A stretch of DNA of 64,000 bases from Reticulitermes speratus (Eukaryota; Arthropoda; Insecta; Blattodea; Rhinotermitidae). The stretch covers positions 32,501-96,500 of the forward strand of contig JAJKFL010000124.1 of assembly GCA_021186555.1 (NCBI GenBank). Reading direction: 5' to 3'. Below are positions 41,033 to 52,062 of this stretch, piece after piece; the first letter of the stretch is position 1, and each line of letters begins with the position of its first letter. The notes under the pieces were generated by a model. It did not search any database, was not told the origin of the DNA, and was given only the letters and a program-made list of their open reading frames with translations. The translations under genes were made by a program, and so were the position numbers.

Positions 41033-42846
41033 CTCCCAGGGGACACCGCCTTAACGAAGCACTGTCCGTGCGGGCAGAGAGGGTTTGAGTGCCCCAAAGA
41101 AGCTGGGGGCTAAACCGGCGGTAGCTTAGCTACTGGTAGGGTCTCCCAAGCCGGGCAGGCCTCAGCTGAGGGGCCAGACGAAGTGTGTTCCACAACGACC
41201 TGTCTGAACCAATAACCTTTCCATAACATCCTTCCTATTCACCCAAGTCAAGGTGTGAGGTATCGTGCCGAGGACTGCATGGCACTGGGGTGGAAAAACA
41301 GCAGTGCATTTACGATCCCCTCGGGGAACCGGACAGCACCCGTTGTATTTATGCCTTCCACCCGTAAGGGGCTCTGCGGGTGGTGACTGTTACTTCCCCA
41401 TTACTTGTGGGAATAAAATGGACACAGTAATTAATGGACTTGATCAAGGAGTGGCTGAGGCTGTAGACTTGATACAAGTAAGTTCTGAGCTGAGTTCTGA
41501 TGAACCTGATCCAGGCGACTCTTGGGAGCGCAGCGGAAGTAGCTCGTTAAAGTAAGAGAAGGCGGTGGCGAGAAGTAGTGGGGGTGTGAAAAGACCCCAC
41601 TCTTACTCGAGTATTCCTCCTTCGATGAACCTGATCAAGGAGCGGCTGTGACTGTAAACTTGATATTGGGGCTGTATGCCCTGAGCCTTTCGCTGTCTCT
41701 TCTGATGAGGACAGACTGGCTGCATGTGCCACCAGACTGCAGTCCAGGCGACTGTCGGGAGCGCAGCGGAAGTAGCTCACTAAAATAAGAGAAGGCGGTG
41801 GCGAGAAGTAGTGGGGGTGTGAAAAGACCCCACTCTTACTCGAGTATTCCACCTTCGATGAACCTGTGAGCCTTTTGCTATCTCTTCTGATGAGGACAGA
41901 CTGGCTGCAGGTGTTATTACGACCAGACTGCAGACCAGGCGACTCTTGGGAGCGCAGCGGAAGTAGCTCGTTAAAGTAAGAGAAGGCGGTGGCGAGAAGT
42001 AGTGGGGTGTGAAAAGACCCCACTCTTACTCGAGTATTCCGCCTTCGATGAACCTGATCAAGGAGCGGCTGTGGCTGCAAACTTGATACGGAGGCTGTAG
42101 GCTCTGAGCCTTTTGCTGTTTCTTGTGATGAGGACAGACTGGCTACAGGTGTCTATATGACTAAACTGCAGTCCAGGCGACTCACAGGAGTGCAGCGGAA
42201 GAAGCTCTTTAAAGTAAGAGAAGGTGGTGGCGAGAAGTAGTGGAGGTGTGAAAAGACCCCACTCATATTCGAGTATTCCACCTTCGATTAACCTGTGAGC
42301 CTTTTGCTATCTCTTCTAATGAGGACAGACTGGCTGCAGGTGTCTTTATGACCAGACTGCAGACCAGGTGACTCTAGGGAGCGCAGCGGAAGCAGCTCAT
42401 TAAAGTAAGAGAAGGCGGTGGCAAGAAGTAGTGCGGGTGTGAAAACACCCCACTCTTACTCGAGTATTCCTCCTTCGATGAACCTGATCAAGGAGCGGCT
42501 GTGACTGCAAACTTGATATTGGGGCTGTATGCTCTGAGCCTTTCACTGTCTCTTCTGATGAGGACAGACTGGCTGCAGGTGTCACCAAACTGCAGTCCAG
42601 GCGACTGTCGGGAGCGCGGCGGAAGCAGCTCATTAAAATAAGAGAAGGCGGTGGCGAGAAGTAGTGGGGGTGTGAACAGACCCCACTCTTACTCGAGTAT
42701 TCCACCTTCGATGAACCTGATCAAGGAACGGCTGTGGCTGCAGACTTGATAATTGAAAGACTAAGGGTTAGCACAATAAGCCTAAGGCTGCGGTGCGTCC
42801 GGAGCTAATGCCGACGGGCCCATAGACACAGAAGAAGAAGAACAAG
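41033..42846 (+). mobile_element. 1.8-kb non-LTR retroposon with 14-bp target duplication
   Basis: Flanked by the perfect direct repeat aactgccaggaacc at 41,019-41,032 and 42,847-42,860. It starts with a GC-rich leader (ccgtgcgggcagagaggg, gctaaaccggcggtagc), ends with 'gctaatgccgacgggcccat' and a short gaagaagaag tail, and carries an internal alternating tandem repeat. These are the marks of target-primed insertion by a LINE machinery. No reverse transcriptase frame is present, so it is non-autonomous or an internally replaced LINE. A 96-codon frame at 41,265-41,555 (ends GDSWERSGSSSLK) may be a leftover of a first ORF but is not supported by any domain. Confidence 0.8.
41541..42720 (+). repeat. 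Alternating ~235/191-bp tandem repeat inside the retroposon
   Basis: Six copies of the block 'gttaaagtaagagaaggcgg' ... 'ccccactcttactcgagtat' start at 41,541, 41,774, 41,965, 42,203, 42,394 and 42,627. Spacings are 233, 191, 238, 191 and 233. The long units contain an extra ~42 bp (gatcaaggagcggctg ... cttgatat) that the short ones lack, so the true period is a dimer of ~424-429 bp. Confidence 0.8.
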
Positions 42847-42860
42847 AACTGCCAGGAACC

Positions 42861-44206
42861 ACCCTACAGCCAAAAGTGCCCCAACTGAAAGACATTTTAG
42901 AGATTGGATTCCGCTCATAAAAAAGAAGTAATGGCCAACAAAAAGATGCACACCATGTTATGAACAAAGGGGCAGACAGGTTTTCACCTCCAAATTGTGA
43001 TGATCTCAACATATAGGCATGCTGCAAGATATACCACACAAAGCTCAACCTTTAAGTAAAATCTATTATGTTCCCAAATCATGGTTTGTGCTGAAATATC
43101 CAAGTTCCTTTGAAATCCATCACCACTAGTAGCATTGTGCCTTGCTGTCACACCCAGCACCACAAAAATTAAATTTATATTCCTCAACAGCAAATCCTCG
43201 AAAAACATTGTTCTGATTTTGTATTCAAGTGCCTCATAAATACGGAACAGAATAGCCTAGATTCGATATTTTTGGTTCATGATCAAACTCAATCCTTCCA
43301 CTCTGAACATTGATTACTGTTGGGTAAGGCGCGTTCTACAATACAAAACCGATATGCTAATACCCTGCTTATATACAGTATTTCAAAAGTGCCAAATTAA
43401 TTTAACATCTAACGGCAATGTTAGATTCAACAGAGGAAGTGTTAAATCACTGAATGCATACAACTGTGAAATAGCATACAAACCTAACGCCTTCTGCAAA
43501 AAAAACTCTTCTACTACCCTTACACGACCTACTGTGTGTGTGCATATGCAATGTAAATAATATTTATTATGTCAGTAAAAAATATTGCAATTTTCTAGCC
43601 GGTAAATTGACAATTCTGCTGAGGGCACTCCTTCAATGCGTCACACTAAAACACCCATGCCGTTTCCTTACCACACTCAGTCACAATAAATTACACCCAA
43701 GCAAATAACACTATTGTCATGCATTCCTGGTTTTTACTACGTTTTATAAAAATAACCTCGTAGGAACTACGTCCTTGGTACTAGTCACAAATAACTACAC
43801 ACTATAATACCTATCTAGTTCCCGACGGAATCCTCAGCGAAAAGCGTGGGTTACACTGCCGGAAATTAAAGTACAAAATAAGTCAAAATAATACGGTGAA
43901 TTAGAACATTTAAAACTTTCTCCTACAGATTAACAACTTTTCATGCGCATAAAATAAATGAAAAATTACATTTACATTCCTAGAAGAAGCTCATACAGAT
44001 TAATTAAGTAATACATATGTAAGTGGGATTATTTTGTACAACTTCAGGGTATGTACGGAAAATTGTACAGATCGTCTATGAGAGTCATTCAACTAAAAGA
44101 TAATCAAAAACAAATAGCCTTAATATTATTCATTCCGTACATTTTTAACTTTCTATTTAAAGTCCGACAAATGTACAATTTAATCACATTAATTGTGCAC
44201 TTTCCC
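42861..44206. other. No gene seen
   Basis: AT-rich sequence with chance frames only. No repeat family was recognised. Confidence 0.5.
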
Positions 44207-44254
44207 TGTCCTACATGTTTCGAAATCCTTAATTTGGGTTCATCTTCAGGGACA
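44207..44254 (-). ncRNA. Hammerhead-ribozyme-like motif 4
   Basis: On the minus strand: TGTCC (stem I), CTGAAGA (allowed by CTGANGA), one extra T, a weak stem II beginning GAA and closing with TTTC, GAAA, ACATGT palindrome, TA, then GGACA which pairs perfectly with TGTCC. Stem I is the best of the set, stem II the poorest. Confidence 0.45.
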
Positions 44255-45716
44255 CATTATCTAAAATCGCACACTAGTTACACCAACTGGCACATTTATT
44301 TACATGAATTGTTTACAATTGTTCACATACACTGTTTAAAACAAATAAAAGTTAAAACTTGTGGTTGTTGTTTGTTTCAGTCTTACATTGGTTAAAAATT
44401 GTATAACAGTTGAACAATCTATGTTCACCACCCAACAGGCGACTTACTCCGATAAACAGGATATCAAAACAGCATAGTTTACTGTAGAACATGAATATGA
44501 CTTGTAGTAACAGTGGAAAAGTGTGAAATCTGTCAGGATATTTTGCACCATTTTCGAATACCAAACCACAACCTCTGAAATACAGCCATGTATTGACACT
44601 GTACAATGAAAGAATGAACACTTGTCAAAATATCATAAAATATGTGTAACTAAATTCTTATACAAGGCATATACAACAATGGTTTTAGGTGTAGGACATT
44701 GCCCACTGTCTGAGGAGTACTTGTTATATGGGTGTTGGAAGATGGCTCTATGCCTGCCTTCATGTGAGTGTCCTTTTAGTGACAATTGTGTACAACTTTT
44801 AACTTATCTCCAAATAAACATTCATACTGAAAATGACACAAAACACATGAGCACAACAAACACTCAACACATCATTTCTATTAAACCTTCCTCAGCCATG
44901 AGATTACAGTCTTCTAGAAAGTAACGCCATATCACCTGATTTCTGAATGATTTTGCCATCTGTGCTGAGGTGTGCACTAGCTGTACCATGAAGGGTAAGG
45001 CAGGCTGTTTTCACAAAATGTGGTAAGCTAGTAAAGCAATTTCAGGGTGGGTCTCTATTGTCACTACCTGCTCTGCTACAACTTGTAATTTTGTGATCAG
45101 TCACTAGCATGAGCACGTCAATGTAAACAGACATACAGACACACACACACACACACGCACGGCAAATGAACAATGCTTCCTCAAGCTGTGATGTGACAAC
45201 ACTGCAATCTGCACATGCCTCTATGCACAGGTCACTGTTGTCACTTTACCATACAGTCAGCAGCAGAATGCTTGGAGATGGAATTCACAAAGCTGAATTC
45301 AAACTGACAGTTTAGTAACCTTCATCAACCTACAGATGAAGGTGTACTACAAACATTACTTAGTGACTTACAGGAAATATGAAGATCTGTTAAGAACTAA
45401 GAAAAGTTCCTTATAATAAGAGGACTAATGTGTCAATTTATGCAATCCATGTACATCAAATAAAATATCTAAACACAGCTGTCATTACTAATTAATATAT
45501 GTACTTCACCTGAAATTCTTAAAAGACAAAATTACTATTTAAACACTTTTACTCTTGATTAATCAGCAATAGAATGAATACATCACAGATATGTTGCATT
45601 AAAACCTATTAAAACACACTGTCATAAACCTTTATTCTCAGCATGTCCTTGTGATAACAAATAACTCATCAATCACAACTACATTTTTACTGTTTTCACA
45701 ATTTAGTATTCATTAT
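44255..45716. other. No gene seen
   Basis: Contains a (CA)n tract at ~45,139-45,160. No exon or named repeat is recognised. Confidence 0.5.
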
Positions 45717-45755
45717 GACATGTTGCGGTCTACCTGGCCATCTTTAGATAATACA
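45717..45755 (-). ncRNA. Dead hammerhead-like relative
   Basis: The minus strand reads CTAAAGATGGCC, a loop, GGTAGACCGCAACATGTC. The spacing matches the other motifs but CTGANGA has become CTAAAGA and GAAA has become GCAA, so no activity is expected. It supports a shared dispersed origin. Confidence 0.3.
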
Positions 45756-47144
45756 CAACACAGTATATCATAGGAAAGCACAGTACATCTAGTTTGGTCA
45801 GAGAGGTTGACTCCACGAAGTCCCGCGCCCTCTGGCAATCAAAAACATGTCCATCAGAGCCGTTCGATGCTTTAACGTTGGGTATCAAAGATACTTTCAC
45901 ACGACACACATGTAACAAGTACACTAGTTATGTTCGTTGTTATTTCTTTCCTCTCGTTATAGCTATCACCTGTTAGATTGCTATAAGTCACTTGGTGGTT
46001 GGTCTATATATAATTCTGTGAGAATTCTTCTCTGATCCTTGGAGATGAAGGCACTATGTTCCTGTGTAATGTCAGGAACCAATTACACAGCGAAACAGTT
46101 TCAAATCTCAGATAAATGGAATCCTTCACCGACACCTTACTCTTCATATTGTCTTCACACGCACTTTGAACTGTCAGCTAAGAGATCCCACATATTAAAA
46201 ATAAAAAAGTAGAGCACTAAAAATGCTTAGGTGGCTGTGGAATGGTGGTGGTAGAAGACAATTTTTAAAATTTTAAAAATAAAAAGGTACTGTACTATAA
46301 AAATGCCATGATATCATAAATAAAATAATCATTTTTTGGATCCGAATATAAATTTCAATGAACATCCAAATTATATTACCCAATGAGGTAATGTTCTAAC
46401 ATTTGATCTCAAGTCAAAAGATTGTCGAGACACTCGGCATGTATTTGTTCTTAGCTTATTAACGCCAGGTTTAAAATTTGTGTTGATGCCACCTTCATTA
46501 TTAAGAGTCAATGTGTATCTGTCAAATGTGATATCTTGGAGTTCATGAATGACAACAACCGTACATGCAAATATGTGCTACATATTTGGCAAACAAATTG
46601 AGTAATTTTTTAAATTAACAATAATAATAAAAACAAGATATTAGCTTCACAAGAACATGAAACTGCAAAGGGAGTTTCACTCAACAGTTCAGTAATGGAA
46701 TGTATTATCTTATACAATCAAACATTTTTCTTTATAAATTGTAACCTTTGGGCCATATTCACAGTTTGTTTTGACAAGTTTAGTAGACCACCAAAATAAG
46801 TCAAATGGACCACACACACATTGTGGACTGCCAGTTTGACGTGCCTGGCTTATTTTATCACATTTTCAATATGACTGACCATAGAGCATCAGAGAAGATG
46901 ATGATTAGTTAATTGGATATGACATAAGAAGAAAACAGCCATGGCCTATGCCCATTCATCATTCTGGCATTTGCAGTGACTCATACATACATTTCATTAT
47001 CCATTACACGGCCATAGTAACAGCTGATGGATATGAAACAAGTGCTTTACACTAAGCTTGGAAAACTATAACACATTTCAGTCAGATTAGTTGGTCTGCA
47101 GGCCACAAAATGAAAGCAATATGTCCCAAATGCAAGGGACAAGT
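45756..47144. other. No gene seen
   Basis: AT-rich sequence up to the start of the right duplicated copy. No feature is supported. Confidence 0.5.
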
Positions 47145-48204
47145 GCTTCCTGTTCAACTTCTGTGTTTTGTTGTTATCATTTACTCTAATCAGTGATCTA
47201 CATCACACATTCTTCTTTCTTCCAAGGTTTAGGTGCTTCATTTTCCATTCTCAAACAAAAGTGATAATGGCAAACTGTTATTTCTAGTAAACAGCTATAT
47301 ACCATTAATGATTTCAAATAATTCAGTACATGCTGTTTCTTGCTCTTAAGTCCATACATAAGTAAGAAACTAGTTACACCGAGCACAGTCTTTGTTCAGA
47401 CACCAGTAGAGGTCAGCTAGACATGAAGTTCTGCACCTTTTACATAACCTCATATTCATCACCTTGCTTGCAACATCCTGCTACTAGTCCCTGCCCTGAG
47501 CTGAAAAAAATGTAGTCCAACCCCTCCTGTGCATATTTATGTCTGGATATTTATTTCTGGATAAAATACTCACCTCCACATTCTGTTCTCATATTCTCTC
47601 ATTCCTCACAGTAAGTGAACAAATTAAACATCCACATGAAAGAACAGGTAAGATTATAGTACATACTAGATAGATAACTGTACATAAATGTAAAGTATCT
47701 GTACTTACCTGACATGCTGTTTGACTGTAAGGATGTCTGTGTTCAAGGTACGGACTTTTACTGAAATAAACACAATCATAATGAACTGCACACAAGACAA
47801 GGAAGGTATAGGAAGAGATACAGAATTGTGTAATGGATGTGGAAGAATAACATAAGTAAATACAGCAGTTTCTAAGGAATACTGTCTTCTGGGGTGTGAT
47901 GCCATGTAATTTGGAACTTAGAGGAGTGTGTTTAATGTGCCTGAACAACTTATTGCCTCCATGCTGGCTCAGAATCGACAAGATTTAACTCAAGAACAAG
48001 CTGCAGAGAAACTGAGAAGTTTACCAGACATCCACTACAAAGAGACAAAGAAATGAAAATGTTGCACATAAGGAAGATGCAAGAGTTGATTTTTCTTTTA
48101 CAACTGAAAGTTAAAACAGTTAATTCTTCTGTTACAGCAAATGAAAGAACGCTATCAGTCATTTATAATTTAGCCTCTGGTAATGCATTAGAAAACAGAT
48201 AATA

Positions 48205-48376
48205 CAGTAAAACCCCTATTTAATGAACTGCTGGGGGAATAGAATATATTTCACTGAATCGAGGCTTTCATTAAATGGAGGTTTATTTGTTTATATGGAG
48301 CTACGTCGGGACATGAAAAAATCATCACTAAATCCGGGATTTCACTAAATGCGGGAACATAAATCGGGGTTTACTG
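48205..48376 (+). mobile_element. Pogo-like MITE A, 172 bp
   Basis: Starts CAGTAAAACCCCTATTTAAT and ends in the inverted ATCGGGGTTTACTG, flanked by TA on both sides. This terminal sequence and TA duplication are typical of Tigger/pogo-derived MITEs. It has no coding capacity. It lies just downstream of MOCS3. Confidence 0.8.
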
Positions 48377-48559
48377 TAATTACTGCTATACATATGTGCA
48401 GTACATAAGTTACCTATGGAGGAACAGCAATGAATTATCACATTCTGAGTGCCACAATTTAAAGTCACTGTTCACACACATGCAAAAACACATTTCTTTC
48501 AACTAATTTGCCACTGGAATTTCATCTTATGTATGAACATAAACAGCCTAAACAACAAT

Positions 48560-48675
48560 AATGGAGATAAATTCCACACATTCACACTCTCACCACTAGA
48601 TAGAGGTCAGTGGTCAGCTTCATGCCCTGGCCACTTCATCCCTGGGCACCATGCCCCACTACACACTGAACAGGA
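48560..48675 (-). mobile_element. SINE body fragment, reverse
   Basis: Holds 'ccactagatagaggtcagtg', 'tgccctggccacttcatccc' and 'gggcaccatgccccac', the reverse of the common SINE body. Head and tail are missing. Confidence 0.55.
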
Positions 48676-48836
48676 AGCCATATAAATATATTTTAATTAA
48701 CATATAAAGACCGTGCTCCAACAACCTATATTTTTTAAAGTTTTGAATTTTGTCTCTTTAAAGGCAGACCAGAGGGAGTGAACGTGTCAAAACTGGTACA
48801 CTACACATACACTTCCAGCTCATTTCTTCTTAGAAT

Positions 48837-49140
48837 GGGAGCAAGTATAGAGTAGTCAGTGTAATGACTAGGCTTTGGGCTGCAGGTTCCAGCAATCATG
48901 GTTCAATTCCTGATGGCAGTGGGGGATTTATCTCTTCTTCAGAGTCCAGACTGGCCCTGGGCCCCACTCAGGCTCCTATTCAGTGGGTCTTGGGGGGCTC
49001 TTTTTCCACAGGTAAAGCGGCCTGGGCATGTGGCTGACCACTCACCCCATCTAGTGCTAAGGTTAAAAATGAATGGAGCAATATCTCTGCTCCTCCATAC
49101 ACCTTCATGACATGCACAAGGACAACTTTACCTTTACCTA
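48837..49140 (+). mobile_element. tRNA-derived SINE with 11-bp target duplication
   Basis: Flanked by cttcttagaat at 48,826-48,836 and 49,141-49,151. The head has 'agtcagtgtaatgacta' and 'atggttcaattcctgat' as A- and B-box regions. The tail is ctttaccttta. It ends only 53 bp from the MOCS3 stop codon, so it lies in the 3' region of that gene, antisense to it. Confidence 0.8.
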
Positions 49141-49192
49141 CTTCTTAGAATTGCTTACCTTTAAACATCCATCGCCGAACACAAAACAGATG

Positions 49193-49345
49193 TTAGTAAA
49201 CAGGAAAAGAAGGGTCTACATCCTTGGCCCAGCTGTGAAGGCCACCAATAATATCCTTCACAGACATGTGAAGACTACTTAATGATTCCCAGAGTGCCAG
49301 GACTACCTTCTGAGAGTCATTGCCACAGGCGACAGACTACATACA
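49193..49345 (-). CDS. MOCS3: MOCS3 exon 8, rhodanese C-terminal part
   Basis: Acceptor cgtctttcag; encodes VYVVCR then [12 protein letters not shown], ending DPSFPVY and TAA at 49,195-49,193. The active-site loop Cys is followed by an extra T (cgcctgtggcaatg) that shifts the frame to a premature TGA as written. Confidence 0.85.
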
Positions 49346-52029
49346 CTGAAAGACGTGAACAAACTAAATTGCTGGGCTGCTTCAGAGCCAATAAACTAGA
49401 AGCATGATTGGATAGTTGCATATTCTGCAAAATCAGTTTCTTTTATTACATTTATCACATATATATATATATATATATATTTGGTTATCTCTCAGAAAAT
49501 CATATAGGGTATTGATACCCTGTATATAAATATGCTTCTTGTTACAGTGTGTGTAATTTTACCTGAAACAATCTTTCATTTAGGGAATATTTAATGAGAC
49601 AAAGTTTAGGTTGCAATTAATTGATTCTTTACATTATCTTACAATATAAATTTGATTAGCATAGATCAGTCAGTCAGTATGTGATTTTAGCAGCATTTCT
49701 GTAACACACACACATCAATGAATTAGAGTTATCATTCATTGGACTTGAACATGTTTTTAATTTCAACAGACAGGCGTTGGTCATAACGATTTCATGGCAA
49801 CCAATTGTACTGTACATTTTTGCACACACTGCCTGCTGGTCTTGCAGTCTCTGTCCTGTGCCACGACCAATTACTGCACGCAGGTTATCTTAATCTCTAG
49901 TCACTTAACAGTGACCGCTGCTCATTCCCACACCAGGGTTATGTTCTTAGCCTTTATGCCACTCAACCCATATGTTACAGGTGCTGTGTTCATATTACGG
50001 GTGTGACTAGAAACTCGCATCTCTTAAACCAACTTTTTCAGTTGATTCATGCTATCTGGGGATATAATTTCATGTCTCCAATTATACCAGCATAAGCAGT
50101 AATGATGATGATGATGATGATGAAGTGTTGTGTTCCATTTCGATGGAGAAATGGAACACAACACTTCAGCTGAAAACAAAGCAGGAAGTAATGCAGTCAC
50201 AACCCATTCAGATACAAAGAGGAATATTCCAGGGAGACTCTCTCGCGCCATTACTCTTCTGTATAGCACTTATCCCATTAACACACGAGCTGAACAGAGC
50301 TGATTGTGGATATCAAGTACACGGAGCTGAGAGGAAAATAAGTCACTTACTGTATATGGATGACTTGAAACTGCTAAGTAGAAGTGAGGAAGATTTGGAG
50401 AATGAAATGAAAATTGTGAAAGCAATTAGCAAAGACATTAATATGAATTTTGGATCAGAAAAATGTGCTAAAATTTGTTAAAAAAAAAAGTAGGGTCCAG
50501 AGGAAAACATACATAGAAAGCACATTTGAGAAGGACATTAAAGAACTGGACCCGGGAAAAGTGTATAAGTATCTAGGGATAGAATTGAGCCATGACATAG
50601 AACATAAAAATCAGAAAGAAAACTTGATGAAGGAATACTTGAGGGACTGAGATTACTGTTGGTCACAGAATTAAGTCCAAAGAAGAAAATACAAGCAATT
50701 GGAGCATTGGCAGTACCAGTACTTAGACACAGTTTTGGAATTATTAACTGGCGTCAAGAATAACTGGAGAGAAAGACAAGGAAACTGCTAACCATCCATG
50801 GGCAGCAATACCCAAAGGCAGAGGTAGATCGCTTGTATGGTCCCAGAAAACAAGGAGGAAGGGGGTTGACGCAGTTAGAAAAAGCCTACATGATAGAAAT
50901 TATAAAACTGATGGAATATATAGACAGCACTGAAGATCCACTAACACAAATTCTTAGAACGCACCAACACAACAACAACTAAGCAATGGTATGGACAGTT
51001 AGAAAACTCAAGACAGAATTACAGAAAGGAATAAGACAAATAAAGGACAGCATAGCAGAGAAGACAAAAGAAAGATGGCGGGGGTTCTTCCACGTAACTT
51101 AGACAACAAACTGGTGGATAATGAACAGTCATATCTATGGTTAAAATTTGGAAACATCAAGGGAGAAACAGAAAGTACAATAGTGGCAGCACAAGACCAA
51201 GCAATTAGTACAAACTATTTTAAAAATAAAAGTTTGGAAGAAGAAGTTGACAGTAAATCCGGTTATGTAAACAACATGAAGACACTATTGACCACCTAAC
51301 CTCAGAATGTCCCATTTTGGCGAAGAATGAATACTAAATGAGACACGATAAAGTTTGTGCACATTTACATTATTCAATGTGCAAAGTACTGTGCATCAAA
51401 ACAACAGATAAATGGTATACACAGACACACACCAAAACCAGTATGTGGACTTGGAGATGTGACAGTGTTATGGAATCATGGGGTACATACAGACAGAGAA
51501 GTTACAGCAAATAGGCCAGATATAATAACTAAAAACAAAAAGAGAAAACATGCATACTGATAGATGTGGCAATACCAGCGGACAGAAATGTCATGCAAAA
51601 GGAAGCAGCGAAGAAACTAAAATACAACAGTTTATGTACAGAGATACAGCGAATGTGGTACATGAAATGTATGATTGTACCGGTAGTAATTGGAGCCATC
51701 GGAATAGTAACAAAAGGTTTAAAGAAAAGTTTGTAAGCCATAGCAGTAAAACGTTCAACAGATTCACTACAACAGACAGCTGTACTTGGAACATCACACA
51801 TGATACGGAAAGTACTGCAGTCTGAAACTTGAAGCCTGAGCGGTGGGGATTACCGTTGGTACAAGAGAAGTACCAGGGAGAAAAGGCGTGTGACAAGAGA
51901 CACAACAACAATAATAATAATAATAATAATAATGTCAGTTTTTTGCACAACTGTGAATAAGAAGTGCTTGGTCAGTGAGACCCGTACTCATTTGAGAACC
52001 AGCTAAACTGCTGTGAAGTAAGGAATATG

Positions 52030-52062
<33 letters not shown>

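Noticed and set aside
41547..42705. Minus-strand frames of 101 and 177 codons
   Set aside because: They come from the tandem repeat inside the retroposon and change frame between units; no domain is seen.
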